Of a stretch of 64,000 nt of DNA, positions 35,252 through 45,488 are shown piece by piece. Each line of letters begins with the position of its first letter. Position 1 is the first letter of the stretch. The DNA lies in NCBI GenBank assembly GCA_036012125.1, contig DASCOS010000013.1, positions 186,001 to 250,000 of the forward strand. The letters are read 5' to 3'. Origin of the DNA: Vicinamibacterales bacterium (lineage in GTDB: Bacteria > Acidobacteriota > Vicinamibacteria > Vicinamibacterales > UBA823). The notes beneath the pieces are model-generated. The model saw only the letters and a list, made by a program, of their open reading frames with translations. It searched no databases and was not told where the DNA came from. The translations under genes were made by a program, and so were the position numbers.

Positions 35252-36781
35252 ATGACTTTTAAGAAAAGTGAACCAGATATTTCGACTCGCCGTGAGCTTT
35301 GCCCTTCGACGGCCTTAACCTTCGATGACGTTCTACTTGTGCCTCAGGAATCGAAAGTGTTGCCTAGTCAGGTAAACATCAGTACGAGGCTAACTCGAAA
35401 GATAAAGCTAGAGACTCCAATCGTAAGCGCCGCGATGGACACGGTAACGGAATCCAGCCTAGCGATCAGCATGGCCCAACATGGTGGGATGGGGATAATT
35501 CATAAGAATCTATCCATTGAAGAACAGGCGTCAGAGATTGACCGAGTCAAACGTTCAGAAAGTGGAATGATAGTTAATCCGATAACCCTATCACCGGAAA
35601 ACCTGATCAACGAAGCCCTTCACCTGATGGGAAAATATCGAATCTCGGGCGTTCCTATTACAGAGGACGGAAGCAAAGAGGGCAAACTCGTTGGAATTTT
35701 GACAAACCGTGACCTTCGCTTCGAAAGCAACACACAACGATCGATCGCCGAGGTCATGACCCGGGAAAATCTAATTACCGTACCGGTCGGCACCACTCTT
35801 GACCAGGCCAAGGACATCCTGCATCTACACAAAGTGGAAAAGCTTCTCGTTGTTGACAAGAACCATATGCTTAGGGGGCTCATTACCGTTAAAGACATTC
35901 AAAAGGTCATTAAGTATCCAAGTGCTTGCAAGGATGACCTAGGACGACTACGCGTAGGAGCAGCTATCGGTATTGCGAAAAATACAATGGAACGGGCCGA
36001 GGCTCTTGCTGGTGCAAACGCTGACGTGTTAGTAATCGACACAGCTCATGGGCACTCCGCTGGTGTCATGGACATGATTAAACAAGTCCGAAATGCTTTT
36101 CCTGCAATCGACCTCATCGCCGGAAATGTTTCAACGGGTGAAGCAACCCAAGCTCTAATTGATCTTGGAGTCGATGCAGTGAAGGTGGGCATCGGATCGG
36201 GTTCAATATGCACTACGAGGATAATCGCCGGCGTCGGAGTGCCAATGATTACGTCTATTCAGGACTGCGCCAAGGTCGCTGAACAGCATGGAGTTCCGGT
36301 CATTGCAGATGGTGGTATCCGCTACTCAGGTGATATCACAAAAGCCATCGCGGCTGGAGCCAGCGTAGCAATGATTGGAGGCTTATTCGCTGGCACCGAT
36401 GAAAGCCCCGGGGAGTTAATCTTGTATCAAGGAAGAAGTTTTAAGGAATATCGCGGCATGGGCTCTCTTGGTGCAATGCGGCGTGGCAGTCGCGATCGAT
36501 ATTTTCAAGACGAGTTTGAATTGGAAGGCACGGACGATGAAATTCAGAAACTAGTTCCCGAAGGAATCGAAGGCCGAGTGCCTCACAAAGGCAGCCTAGC
36601 CGGCCTCCTTCACCAGTTGGTTGGAGGACTTCGAGCCGGCATGGGGTACTCAGGATGCGAAACAGTGACCGATCTAAAAAACCGTGCACGGCTAGTTCAA
36701 ATCACATCCGCTGGTGCCAGAGAGAGCCACGTCCACGACGTTGTCATCACTAAAGAGGCGCCTAACTACCGCTCGGAATAG
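35252..36781 (+). CDS. guaB: IMP dehydrogenase
   Basis: The protein is 509 residues. It oxidises IMP to XMP, the first step to GMP. The N-terminal barrel opens with [20 protein letters not shown]. Two CBS domains follow ([38 protein letters not shown]). The active-site loop is [20 protein letters not shown] with the catalytic cysteine, and [19 protein letters not shown] is the flap region. Its stop is one base from the stop of convergent tsaE. Confidence 0.98.
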   Translation: MTFKKSEPDISTRRELCPSTALTFDDVLLVPQESKVLPSQVNISTRLTRKIKLETPIVSAAMDTVTESSLAISMAQHGGMGIIHKNLSIEEQASEIDRVKRSESGMIVNPITLSPENLINEALHLMGKYRISGVPITEDGSKEGKLVGILTNRDLRFESNTQRSIAEVMTRENLITVPVGTTLDQAKDILHLHKVEKLLVVDKNHMLRGLITVKDIQKVIKYPSACKDDLGRLRVGAAIGIAKNTMERAEALAGANADVLVIDTAHGHSAGVMDMIKQVRNAFPAIDLIAGNVSTGEATQALIDLGVDAVKVGIGSGSICTTRIIAGVGVPMITSIQDCAKVAEQHGVPVIADGGIRYSGDITKAIAAGASVAMIGGLFAGTDESPGELILYQGRSFKEYRGMGSLGAMRRGSRDRYFQDEFELEGTDDEIQKLVPEGIEGRVPHKGSLAGLLHQLVGGLRAGMGYSGCETVTDLKNRARLVQITSAGARESHVHDVVITKEAPNYRSE

Positions 36782-36782
36782 A

Positions 36783-37217
36783 CTAGGAACGTAGCGCCGT
36801 ATCTTTAGCACCTTCGATGAGAATATCTCGTAGGTCCGCGCCTTGGTCAATAATCGTGACCTTGTGAGCACCAATTAAAGGCCGAACGAGTCGGTCAGCC
36901 CACTCAATAACAACAATCGAGCTGTCGGTAGCGAGCTCCTCCAACCCTAAGTCATCGATCTCAGCGCCAGAGAGCCGGTAGAGGTCTACGTGGTTCACGG
37001 TAACCCTGCCGCGATATTCCTGAATTAACGTAAAGGTTGGACTGCTTACCTCTAGTGGGTTTACACCTAGCGCCCCGGCTAATCCTCGAACGAACGCAGT
37101 CTTGCCAGAACCTAACTCACCGTAGAGCAAGACAGTCGCTCCAGGGATTAAACCTTCAGCAAAACTTGCACCAACTTGCTCCGTCTCAAACTCGGATTCT
37201 GTATGTCGCTTGACCAT
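36783..37217 (-). CDS. tsaE: tRNA t6A biosynthesis ATPase TsaE
   Basis: The protein is 144 residues. TVLLYGELGSGKTAFVRGLA is the P-loop, EVSSPTFTLIQEYRG the switch I region, and VNHVDLYRLSGAEIDDLGLE the conserved Walker B region. It supports TsaBD in adding threonylcarbamoyl to A37 of ANN-decoding tRNAs. It is 23 bases after nnr on the same strand, a common genomic pairing. Confidence 0.95.
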   Translation of the reverse strand: MVKRHTESEFETEQVGASFAEGLIPGATVLLYGELGSGKTAFVRGLAGALGVNPLEVSSPTFTLIQEYRGRVTVNHVDLYRLSGAEIDDLGLEELATDSSIVVIEWADRLVRPLIGAHKVTIIDQGADLRDILIEGAKDTALRS

Positions 37218-37240
37218 TTCAAAAAGCGCGCCAATAACGT

Positions 37241-38815
37241 CTACTCTTGGAGCTCACCACCCTGGTCAGCCATCAAGCCCAAGAATGCTGCCCCCAGATA
37301 TTGCGTAATATCAACTGCGCTCATGGCAGCTTCACCCTCATCATCTTCTGCTAAATCACCAGCCAATCCGTGGAGATAAACGCCTACTTTACAGCCCGCT
37401 TCAGCATCAACAAGCTGCGCAGACCAAGCGGCGATCATGCCGGTTAACACGTCTCCGGAGCCGCCTGTAGCCATCCCTGGATTGCCTGTCAAGTTTATGA
37501 AGACATTGCTGTTTGGACACGCCACTATGGTTCGATGTCCTTTAAGTACTACGTAGACGGAACGGTCCACCGCCAAAGAACGCGCGGCTTCAATTCGATT
37601 CGCCTGGACATCCTCAACTGAGGTTCCTTGAAGCCGAGCCATCTCTCCAGGATGGGGCGTTACGATCACGTCGAGACCATTCTTACCGTGCAATAGATTT
37701 TCGTTAGACGCACACACGTTGAGGGCGTCCGCATCGAGCACTAAGGGCACTCTACTGCGTTCTAATAGCCCATCAATCAACTTCGCTACGGAAGGTCCCT
37801 GGCCTAGACCCGGACCAACGGCGATAATGTCCGCCGAGAGCTTAAGCACCTGCTCAAGTGCCGATGAATCTATACAGCCGTCAGATGTTTCATGGAGGCC
37901 TTCCGTTATGTATTCCGGAGCATAGCCGGCAACCACGGACTGGCAAGAGCGAGGGCTTGCCACAGTAACCAGACCCGCTCCACTCCTAACAGCCCCAATT
38001 CCTGCCAATCCAGCAGCGCCATACTTCCCCACCGAACCGGCAACCAGCAAAACGTGACCGAAGTCACCCTTATGAGACTCAGCATTTCTGGAGCCGATCA
38101 AGTCACGAACTCCTTTAGGCGTAATTATTCTTATTTGTGGACCAGTAAGGCCATCGATAACCTGTGATGGAATACCTATGTCACCAACAACTACATCACC
38201 AGCGTGCAGTTCTGCCGGCGGGAGTACCAGAGGCAGCTTCGGCGCACCCAGTGTTACGGTTAACGTCGCTTCAATAGCCTCACCTGGCACATCGTTCGAA
38301 TCAGCCGATAAACCACTCGGAAGGTCAACAGAGACCACAGGAATTCCTAGTCCGTTAATATCGGCGGCCAAGGTTTGAAAAAGACCAACGAGCGGAGGTC
38401 GGATACCCGTGCCAAGAATTGCATCAATAATAATGTCGAATCCTGAGATTTCTGAGTAGTGCAATTCCCACGACTGTTCATCAGCGATTTCCACAACAGG
38501 CATCCCTAGCTGACCAAGAATCTCTAAATTACGTCGTGCATCGCCTTCTATCTCGGAAATCGCGCCAATCACGAACACCGCACTCTCCACACCTCGCTGC
38601 TTCAGGGTACGGGCGACAACGAAACCATCCCCACCATTACTGCCACGACCACAAAGCAACGCTACCCGTTGTTCAGTTAGATCAGAAAATTGACCCTCAA
38701 CTGCGACTACAACCTGCCGGCCAGCATTTTCCATTAAGACCATTGAGGGCACACCGATTTCCTCAATCGTCAACCTGTCAGCCTCGCGCATCTGCGTGGT
38801 ATTTAGAACTCGCAT
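37241..38815 (-). CDS. nnr: Bifunctional NAD(P)H-hydrate epimerase/dehydratase
   Basis: The protein is 524 residues with two fused domains. The N-terminal YjeF_N epimerase domain has VPSMVLMENAGRQVV, LCGRGSNGGDGFVVARTL and IIDAILGTGIRPPLVG. The C-terminal ADP-dependent dehydratase (ribokinase-like) domain begins about residue 225, with KGDFGHVLLVAGSVGKYGAA, VVTPHPGEMARL and GNPGMATGGSGDVLTGMIAA. It repairs hydrated NADH/NADPH. Upstream it is divergent from the class IV aminotransferase gene. Confidence 0.97.
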   Translation of the reverse strand: MRVLNTTQMREADRLTIEEIGVPSMVLMENAGRQVVVAVEGQFSDLTEQRVALLCGRGSNGGDGFVVARTLKQRGVESAVFVIGAISEIEGDARRNLEILGQLGMPVVEIADEQSWELHYSEISGFDIIIDAILGTGIRPPLVGLFQTLAADINGLGIPVVSVDLPSGLSADSNDVPGEAIEATLTVTLGAPKLPLVLPPAELHAGDVVVGDIGIPSQVIDGLTGPQIRIITPKGVRDLIGSRNAESHKGDFGHVLLVAGSVGKYGAAGLAGIGAVRSGAGLVTVASPRSCQSVVAGYAPEYITEGLHETSDGCIDSSALEQVLKLSADIIAVGPGLGQGPSVAKLIDGLLERSRVPLVLDADALNVCASNENLLHGKNGLDVIVTPHPGEMARLQGTSVEDVQANRIEAARSLAVDRSVYVVLKGHRTIVACPNSNVFINLTGNPGMATGGSGDVLTGMIAAWSAQLVDAEAGCKVGVYLHGLAGDLAEDDEGEAAMSAVDITQYLGAAFLGLMADQGGELQE

Positions 38816-38938
38816 GGAAGAAAGATCAGCTCCTTCGAAAGAATAAGCTCAACCTAACCGACCTATTTGCACGAAGTGTAGCACAAGAGATACGCTGCCT
38901 AATTCATCGGATTGACCCGTTGGCAGGCTGGGGGACAA

Positions 38939-39811
38939 ATGGCGGAACTGGTTAACGTGAATGGAACGATCGTCGAACGGGCAAAGGCATTCGTTTCGGT
39001 ATTTGACCACGGATTTATGTTCGGAGAAGGAGTCTACGAAACTATCCGTACCTACAATCGCCAACCTTTCCTATTCGATCGACACATGTGTCGCTTACGC
39101 GCTTCTGCGAAGCAAATCAATCTCCCCTGCCCTTATACCGACGAAAGTGTGTTATCCAGAATAGTTGCAACGATGGAAGCCGCGGTAAAGAGCGGCGAGG
39201 CCTACATCCGCCTGCTGCTTACCCGCGGTGAAGGTGATATCACTTACGACCCGCGAGCATGCACAACCCCATCGCTGATGATTATCGTTAAGCCTCATCT
39301 CAGCATCCCTCCCAAGATTGAGGAAAATGGCGTGATGGTCTCTCTATCAACGGTCATGCGCAACCATCCGGACTCAGTAAATCCAGCTATTAAATCCAAT
39401 AATCTTCTGAATAATGCGCTCGCGATGCAGCAGGCATTTAAGAATGGAGCTTACGAAGCATTGATGTGCAATTACAAGGGTGACCTCGTTGAATGCGCTC
39501 AGTCAAACTTCTTCATCGTACAAGATGGCATCGCCGTCACTCCACCCCCGCGGGACGGACTTCTTGAAGGGGTTACGCGAAACTTCATATTCGAGGTTGG
39601 AAGCGAGATCGGAGTTCAGGTCCATGAAGCTTCATTAAGGCGAGGGGACCTAAACTCCGCCACCGAGGCGTTCTTATCCAGCACAACGAGAGAAATAGTA
39701 CCAATCGTGAAAATAGATCAACTCACAATAGGCACTGGCCAGCCTGGCCCCGTAACAATAGCTTTGCTTTTGGGTCTACGGAAGAAGGCTCAAGCTCTCA
39801 CTCAGCCCTAG
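38939..39811 (+). CDS. Class IV PLP aminotransferase (D-alanine/branched-chain/aminodeoxychorismate lyase type)
   Basis: The protein is 290 residues from ATG 38939, with GGGGGA immediately upstream; an earlier in-frame start lacks support. Fold-type IV marks are VFDHGFMFGEGVYETIRTYN, VNPAIKSNNLLNNALAMQQ with the PLP lysine, YEALMCNYKGDLVECAQSNF, and LLEGVTRNFIFEV. The set is shared by BCAT, D-amino acid transaminase and PabC, and I cannot decide between them from sequence alone. It is unlinked to amino-acid or folate operons, converging on gcvP with a 15-base gap. Confidence 0.88.
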   Translation: MAELVNVNGTIVERAKAFVSVFDHGFMFGEGVYETIRTYNRQPFLFDRHMCRLRASAKQINLPCPYTDESVLSRIVATMEAAVKSGEAYIRLLLTRGEGDITYDPRACTTPSLMIIVKPHLSIPPKIEENGVMVSLSTVMRNHPDSVNPAIKSNNLLNNALAMQQAFKNGAYEALMCNYKGDLVECAQSNFFIVQDGIAVTPPPRDGLLEGVTRNFIFEVGSEIGVQVHEASLRRGDLNSATEAFLSSTTREIVPIVKIDQLTIGTGQPGPVTIALLLGLRKKAQALTQP

Positions 39812-39826
39812 TGGCAATAACACACC

Positions 39827-42703
39827 TTAGTCCGAGTCCACCCACATCTCAATTGGAGGGCAACTGCAGATCAGATTACGATCGCCGTGTGAATTGTCAA
39901 TTCTCCCAACACTGGGCCAAAATTTATTTGCCCTAACAAACGATTTCGGAAAAGCAGCCTTCTCGCGGGAATAAGAATGCGCCCAGGTATCACTTGCAAC
40001 CATCACAGCGGTGTGAGGCGCATTCTTCAGCACGTTATCTTCTTGACCTGCAACTCCATCCACGATTTCTTGAATCTCCTTCCGAATTCCAATTAGCGCT
40101 TCACAAAAGCGATCAAGTTCTTCAAGTGGCTCGCTTTCAGTCGGCTCAACCATCATTGTCCCAGGCACCGGAAAGGATACTGTTGGAGCGTGAAAGCCAT
40201 AATCAATCAGACGTTTTGCGACATCCTGTTCATCAATCCCGGCTGATTCACGAAAGGGTCGAAGGTCCAGAATGAGTTCATGAGCCACCCTGCCGTTTGG
40301 GAGAGAATACAAGACATCGTATTGTGTCTCGAGTCGCGCCTTGAGGTAGTTGGCGTTTAGAATCGCATAGCGACTCGCATCAGTTAACCCTTCCGCGCCC
40401 AGCATCCGAATATAGGCATAAGAAATTGCAAGAATACTCGCACTTCCCCAAGGAGCAGCGGTCACGGATGGAATGGAATCCTTTGATTTGTTCTGAATGA
40501 ACGAATGTTGAGGCAGGTAGGGTGCCAAATGCTTCGCAACAGCTATTGGCCCCATTCCTGGTCCACCCCCACCGTGTGGGATAGCGAATGTCTTATGCAG
40601 ATTAAGGTGACACACATCGGCACCGATTGCTGCTGGGCTCGTGAGCCCAACCTGTGCATTCATGTTTGCACCATCCATATAAACCTGGCCACCATGTTCG
40701 TGGACAATCTTGCAAATCTCTCGAATTTTCTGTTCAAACACTCCATAGGTCGAAGGATAGGTAATCATCAAGGCACAGAGCGAATCAGAATGTTTCATCG
40801 CCTTAGAGCGCAGATCCTCCATGTCCACATTTCCCTGAGAATCACAACCGACTACGACCACTCTCATGCCAGCCATTGCAGCCGAAGCGGGATTCGTTCC
40901 ATGCGCGGATGAAGGGATTAAAACCACACTGCGGCCCTCTTCACCGCGCCTTCGATGGTAAGCGCGTACAACCATAAGCCCGGCGAACTCGCCCTGTGCT
41001 CCAGAGTTGGGCTGCAGTGAAACAGCATCGAGCCCTGTAATAACCCGAAGCGCCGATTCTAATTCAGAGAATATCTGCGTATATCCTTTTGCCTGCTCTA
41101 TCGGCACAAAGGGGTGAACCCCGCCGATTGATTTCCAACTGACAGGAATCATCGATGCAGCAGCATTCAACTTCATAGTGCAGGAACCAAGCGGAATCAT
41201 CGAGGTGTCAAGACCGATATCGCGGCGCTCTAGGCGTTTCAAGTAGCGCATCATCTCAGTTTCTGACTGATGTTTGTGAAATACAGGATGGGTCAAGAAT
41301 GCGGTCCGGCGGGCGATCGCCTCAGAATATCTAGGCATACTTGCCAACTCAACCCTATTCCTACCAACCACTCCTTGGCCAACCGATTCACTGAAAACCG
41401 CTACGATGTCATCAACGTCGGCATCAGTAGTCGTTTCATCAAGGGCGATGCCAATATCATCATTTTCGAAGTATCGAAAGTTCAGTTTCGAATTCTGAGC
41501 TGCTAGAGCTATCCGATTTGCAATCTTAGGACCCGCCGAACTAATTCTGAGGGTGTCAAAAAACTCAACGTTCTGCTGCTCGCAACCTAAACTCTCGAGG
41601 GTAACAGCCAGTCTGTGAGCTAAAGAATGCACTCTTCGTGCAATCTCAATCAGGCCATCTGGACCGTGGTAAACCGCATAAAAGCCAGCAATGTTGGCTA
41701 GCAGGGCCTGAGCCGTACAGATATTCGACGTTGCCTTCTCTCGTCGGATGTGTTGCTCGCGAGTTTGGAGGGCCATGCGATAAGCCAGCCCTCCATTCCG
41801 ATCTACCGAGACACCGATGACTCGACCCGGCATCTGCCGAACGTATTTCTCCCTCGTTGCGAGAAACGCGGCATGGGGCCCTCCGTAACCCTGTGGGACT
41901 CCATACCGTTGCGAATTTCCAATGACCACATCGGCGCCCATCTCACCAGGTGGTCTCAATAGGGTTAGAGCTAAAAGGTCGCTCGCCACAGCAACCTTAG
42001 CCCCAGCCGCATGAGCCCGGTCGATGACAACATCTAGGCTCATCACAGCCCCGGAATTATCCGGGTACTGTAAGAGTAAGCCGAACACATCCTCGGATAT
42101 GTCAATCGCTTCAACGTCGACGATTTCAATTTCAATTCCGATCGGTTCTGCCCTGCCACTGATCACGTCTATGGTCTGCGGATAGCAATTCCTTGAGACC
42201 AAAAAACGGTTGGCCTGTCGAGTATTCATTCTATGAAGCATGGCCATGGCTTCTGCTCCAGCCGTAGCCTCATCAAGGAGGGAGGCATTTGCAACCTCCA
42301 TGCCAGTTAGATCGGTTGCCATCGTCTGAAAGTTAAGCAAGGCCTCGAGACGCCCCTGCGCAATTTCAGCCTGGTAGGGAGTATAGGGTGTGTACCAGGA
42401 AGGATTCTCAAGTACATTCCGTAGGATAACCGCCGGTGTGACGCATCCGTAATAACCCGTTCCGAGAAACGATCGAAAGTTCTGATTAGTCGCCGCAATC
42501 GCTTGAAGACGCGTTAGACATTGGTGTTCATCCTCAGCTTCGGGAAGATCCATTGATTCCGACAGACGAATGCCTGACGGTATCGCTTCGTCGATCAGCC
42601 CATCAAGCGAATTCGCGTGAACAGTTGCTAACATCCGATCGAGGTCAACTGATCTCGGACCTATGTGCCGTCGTGCAAATCTACCTGCAGCGTCAATGTG
42701 CAT
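39827..42703 (-). CDS. gcvP: Glycine dehydrogenase (decarboxylating), P-protein
   Basis: The protein is 958 residues, so this is the single-chain form rather than the split gcvPA/gcvPB pair. N-terminal RFARRHIGPRSVDLDRMLA and SFLGTGYYGCVTPAVILRNV match the family. The C-terminal half has DTSMIPLGSCTMKLNAAASM and the PLP lysine in DVCHLNLHKTFAIPHGGGGP. It decarboxylates glycine and loads aminomethyl onto lipoyl-GcvH. It is the last gene of gcvT-gcvH-gcvP, 18 bases after gcvH. Confidence 0.97.
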   Translation of the reverse strand: MHIDAAGRFARRHIGPRSVDLDRMLATVHANSLDGLIDEAIPSGIRLSESMDLPEAEDEHQCLTRLQAIAATNQNFRSFLGTGYYGCVTPAVILRNVLENPSWYTPYTPYQAEIAQGRLEALLNFQTMATDLTGMEVANASLLDEATAGAEAMAMLHRMNTRQANRFLVSRNCYPQTIDVISGRAEPIGIEIEIVDVEAIDISEDVFGLLLQYPDNSGAVMSLDVVIDRAHAAGAKVAVASDLLALTLLRPPGEMGADVVIGNSQRYGVPQGYGGPHAAFLATREKYVRQMPGRVIGVSVDRNGGLAYRMALQTREQHIRREKATSNICTAQALLANIAGFYAVYHGPDGLIEIARRVHSLAHRLAVTLESLGCEQQNVEFFDTLRISSAGPKIANRIALAAQNSKLNFRYFENDDIGIALDETTTDADVDDIVAVFSESVGQGVVGRNRVELASMPRYSEAIARRTAFLTHPVFHKHQSETEMMRYLKRLERRDIGLDTSMIPLGSCTMKLNAAASMIPVSWKSIGGVHPFVPIEQAKGYTQIFSELESALRVITGLDAVSLQPNSGAQGEFAGLMVVRAYHRRRGEEGRSVVLIPSSAHGTNPASAAMAGMRVVVVGCDSQGNVDMEDLRSKAMKHSDSLCALMITYPSTYGVFEQKIREICKIVHEHGGQVYMDGANMNAQVGLTSPAAIGADVCHLNLHKTFAIPHGGGGPGMGPIAVAKHLAPYLPQHSFIQNKSKDSIPSVTAAPWGSASILAISYAYIRMLGAEGLTDASRYAILNANYLKARLETQYDVLYSLPNGRVAHELILDLRPFRESAGIDEQDVAKRLIDYGFHAPTVSFPVPGTMMVEPTESEPLEELDRFCEALIGIRKEIQEIVDGVAGQEDNVLKNAPHTAVMVASDTWAHSYSREKAAFPKSFVRANKFWPSVGRIDNSHGDRNLICSCPPIEMWVDSD

Positions 42704-42721
42704 AGAAGGATTGCTGACAAA

Positions 42722-43093
42722 TTATTCGATGGACGAACGGTAACTAGCGGCATCGAGAAGGGAATCGACCTGTGATGGATCATCGAGGCTTAGGCAAATC
42801 ATCCAGGTTTCGTGAGGTGTCGAATTCACCAGTTCTGGATGATCATTAAGGTCAGCATTGACAGCTGTAACCTTGCCAGTTACCGGACAGAACAACTCCG
42901 AGACAGCTTTTACCGATTCAATGGTTCCAAAAATCTCACCTTGCTTTAACTGGCGACCAACCTCCGGTAATTCGACGTAGACAACATCACCAAGTTGATC
43001 CTGAGCGTAATGCGTTATCCCGACTTTCACCCCACCATCGGTTATAACGATCCACTCGTGATCCTTGCTGTACCTGCGATCATCAGGATACAT
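42722..43093 (-). CDS. gcvH: Glycine cleavage system H protein
   Basis: The protein is 123 residues from ATG 43093 (GAGGAG about 9 bases upstream); a TTG at 43102 would add three codons. YSKDHEWIVITDGGVKVGIT opens the lipoyl domain, and GTIESVKAVSELFCPVTGKV contains the lipoyl-lysine. It shuttles the aminomethyl group between GcvP and GcvT. It lies 5 bases after the gcvT stop. Confidence 0.97.
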   Translation of the reverse strand: MYPDDRRYSKDHEWIVITDGGVKVGITHYAQDQLGDVVYVELPEVGRQLKQGEIFGTIESVKAVSELFCPVTGKVTAVNADLNDHPELVNSTPHETWMICLSLDDPSQVDSLLDAASYRSSIE

Positions 43094-43098
43094 ATCGC

Positions 43099-44214
43099 TC
43101 AACTCCTCTGGCGCTTATAGAACGGCATGGCCATAACACGAGCCCGAGCATTCCGACCTCGAATCTCAACGTCAAATTCAGTGCCTGGCTTTCTGTGCTC
43201 AACCGGTAAATAAGCCATACCAATAGACTTCCCTAAAAATGGTGTCTGTGTCCCACTGGTAACAGAGCCAACCTGCTTCCCGGAAAGCAATGCCGGATAC
43301 CCAGCACGCGCGATTCCACGCTCAACCATCTCGAAGCCAACAAGTTTTCGCTTAACTCCGTCGGCTTTCTGCCTCCGCAGCACATCGTGCCCAATGAAGT
43401 CCCTCTTTTCCCACCCGACGGTCCAACCCAAGCCGGCTTCTAAAACCGTAGTACTTTCGTCCATGTCGTTACCATAAAGCCGCATCGACGCCTCAAGACG
43501 AAGAGTGTCGCGTGCTCCGAGACCAGCAGGCAACAAGCCAACCGATTTTCCACTGTCAATTATGGCTTGCCACACACTATCCGCTGATTGAGGCGAGAGA
43601 TATATCTCAACGCCGTCCTCCCCGGTATACCCTGTCCGCGAAATTGTCGCTCGCTGTCCAGCCACTTCGCCAGTCGAAAAGTGGTAATACCGTAACTCGG
43701 CCAAGTCCACGCCCGTTAGGTCCTGCACCACCTCCACAGCTGCCGGCCCCTGGGTCGCAAGGAGCGCATTTCGCGCACTCGCGTTAACAACTATCACGTC
43801 CCCCAGCGATTTAACCTGCTGGCTGATCCAAGCATGGTCCTTAGCGATGTTCGAAGCATTAACAACCAGCATGAAATGATCGGACGATAGCCGATAAACC
43901 AAGACGTCATCTACGACGGTGCCTTTCGGTGTCGTGAGGGCGGAATACTGTACCTGCCCAATCTCCAGCCTGGACGCATCATTGCAACTAATTTGCTGGA
44001 CCGCTGCCAGAGCATCCACTCCCGCGATCTCAATTTCCCCCATGTGGCTCACATCAAACAAGCCTGCTGCCAATCGCACGGCCATGTGTTCCTTCGTAAG
44101 GCCGCTAAACTCAATCGGCATCTCCCATCCACCAAACGGAGCCATCCGCGCCCCTGAGGCCTTGTGACGACCATATAACGCAGTCTTCTTCAACACCTTC
44201 GAGGTATCACTCAT
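43099..44214 (-). CDS. gcvT: Glycine cleavage system T protein (aminomethyltransferase)
   Basis: The protein is 371 residues. It transfers the methylene group from GcvH to tetrahydrofolate, releasing ammonia. ARMAPFGGWEMPIEFSGLTK, GLFDVSHMGEIEIAG and RTGYTGEDGVEIYLS are family signatures, and GLGARDTLRLEASMRLYGND carries folate-binding residues. It is first of gcvT-H-P. No glycine riboswitch is visible in the 226 bases upstream. Confidence 0.97.
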   Translation of the reverse strand: MSDTSKVLKKTALYGRHKASGARMAPFGGWEMPIEFSGLTKEHMAVRLAAGLFDVSHMGEIEIAGVDALAAVQQISCNDASRLEIGQVQYSALTTPKGTVVDDVLVYRLSSDHFMLVVNASNIAKDHAWISQQVKSLGDVIVVNASARNALLATQGPAAVEVVQDLTGVDLAELRYYHFSTGEVAGQRATISRTGYTGEDGVEIYLSPQSADSVWQAIIDSGKSVGLLPAGLGARDTLRLEASMRLYGNDMDESTTVLEAGLGWTVGWEKRDFIGHDVLRRQKADGVKRKLVGFEMVERGIARAGYPALLSGKQVGSVTSGTQTPFLGKSIGMAYLPVEHRKPGTEFDVEIRGRNARARVMAMPFYKRQRS

Positions 44215-44440
44215 AGAAATAATGTTAGGACGATAACCAACTCTGGACCGGTCAAGCCCTAGGCCGCGCCGCCAGAGCAGTCACCAATTAGACCAGCATT
44301 ACCCGCCAAATCGATTAACAGTACTATGCACTTTGAGAGTGGTCAACCAGTTGGGCCCGAAAAGACCACGGTGCTTCAGTCAGCCCTCAGCATAAGAGAA
44401 TCACTAGACCTTGATTCAATCTCACGATCACACCGAATAC

Positions 44441-45361
44441 CTACGCATCACTCAAATTTAGATTCCGAAGAATCGCACTGACTGAGTGCGCCCTGTTGAG
44501 ACAGTAGAGATGAAGGCCTGGTACACCCTCACGTACCAGCTCCTCGCACTGCTCCGTAGCCTGTTCAATTCCAAACGCCCTTGCACCATCGTCATCACCG
44601 GCTAACGTTTCAAGTTTCGCCTGCACCTTGTCTGGCACTCTTGCCCCGCAGAGCTTTGTGAATCGAGCGATCTGCTTTGCTGACAAAATAGGAAGCACTC
44701 CAGGACAAATGGGAACCGTCACACCAAGCTTTTGCTCCATGTGATCTCTAAACCTGAAGAAGTCGGCATTGTCGAAGAATAGCTGGGTCAAAATAAAATC
44801 TGCCCCGCTCTCGACTTTCTGCTTCAGGTAACCCCAGTCCACTAGTTTTCCCTGCCGACACGCTATGTGCCCCTCAGGGAACCCTGCTGTGCCGACACAA
44901 AATGTTCCTGCACGCTGGATGAACTGAATCAGCTGATACGAATACTCAAAGCCATTCTCGGGTTTGATGAACGTTTCTTGGCCCACCGGCGGATCGCCAC
45001 GTAACGCTAGGATATTTCTGATACCGAGGGACTTTGCCTCTTTAAGAATTCCAGCGATGTCGCTCTCCGTATGCCCGACACAAGTTAAATGAGCCATCGC
45101 TGTCAGTCCGTAACGCCGCTGAATTAAATCCACCAGGGTTAGCGTCTTAGTCCTCGTGCCACCTCCGGCACCGTAAGTCACTGAAACATAGTCAGGCTTC
45201 AGCATAATTAGCTCCGGTAGCGTGTTCTCTACCAATTTCCGATCACCCTCAACGGTCTTGGGCGTAAAGAGTTCGAAGGAAATCACCGGACGCTCGCTCA
45301 GCCGTCGACCCAAATATAGGTCCCGAACCAACTGAGCAGGAAAATCACCGGACCGCGTCAT
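44441..45361 (-). CDS. metF: Methylenetetrahydrofolate reductase
   Basis: The protein is 306 residues. It reduces 5,10-methylene-THF to 5-methyl-THF for methionine synthesis. The conserved opening is VISFELFTPKT, followed by PDYVSVTYGAGGGTRTKTLT. Further marks are MAHLTCVGHTE, NILALRGDPP, GADFILTQLFFDN and VPICPGVLPI. It is 226 bases upstream of gcvT on the same strand, so one-carbon genes are clustered, though perhaps on separate transcripts. Confidence 0.97.
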   Translation of the reverse strand: MTRSGDFPAQLVRDLYLGRRLSERPVISFELFTPKTVEGDRKLVENTLPELIMLKPDYVSVTYGAGGGTRTKTLTLVDLIQRRYGLTAMAHLTCVGHTESDIAGILKEAKSLGIRNILALRGDPPVGQETFIKPENGFEYSYQLIQFIQRAGTFCVGTAGFPEGHIACRQGKLVDWGYLKQKVESGADFILTQLFFDNADFFRFRDHMEQKLGVTVPICPGVLPILSAKQIARFTKLCGARVPDKVQAKLETLAGDDDGARAFGIEQATEQCEELVREGVPGLHLYCLNRAHSVSAILRNLNLSDA

Positions 45362-45488
45362 CAGGACAGTCTATAGAACCTATAAAAAATTCGCACCTAA
45401 ACGCTATCTTCGGAATGTGATCGACCCTATTGAGCCCTCGAGCCAAAAGTGCCACCCATGTATTGAAGCGTTCTTCATCCTGAAAAGA

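Noticed and set aside
44215-44440. Possible glycine riboswitch upstream of gcvT
   Set aside because: The conserved glycine aptamer core elements (such as GAAGG with its paired AGGCAAA segment) are not visible on either strand.
44326-44472. 48-codon plus-strand ORF between metF and gcvT
   Set aside because: It overlaps the end of metF, has no ribosome-binding site and no recognisable composition; probably chance.
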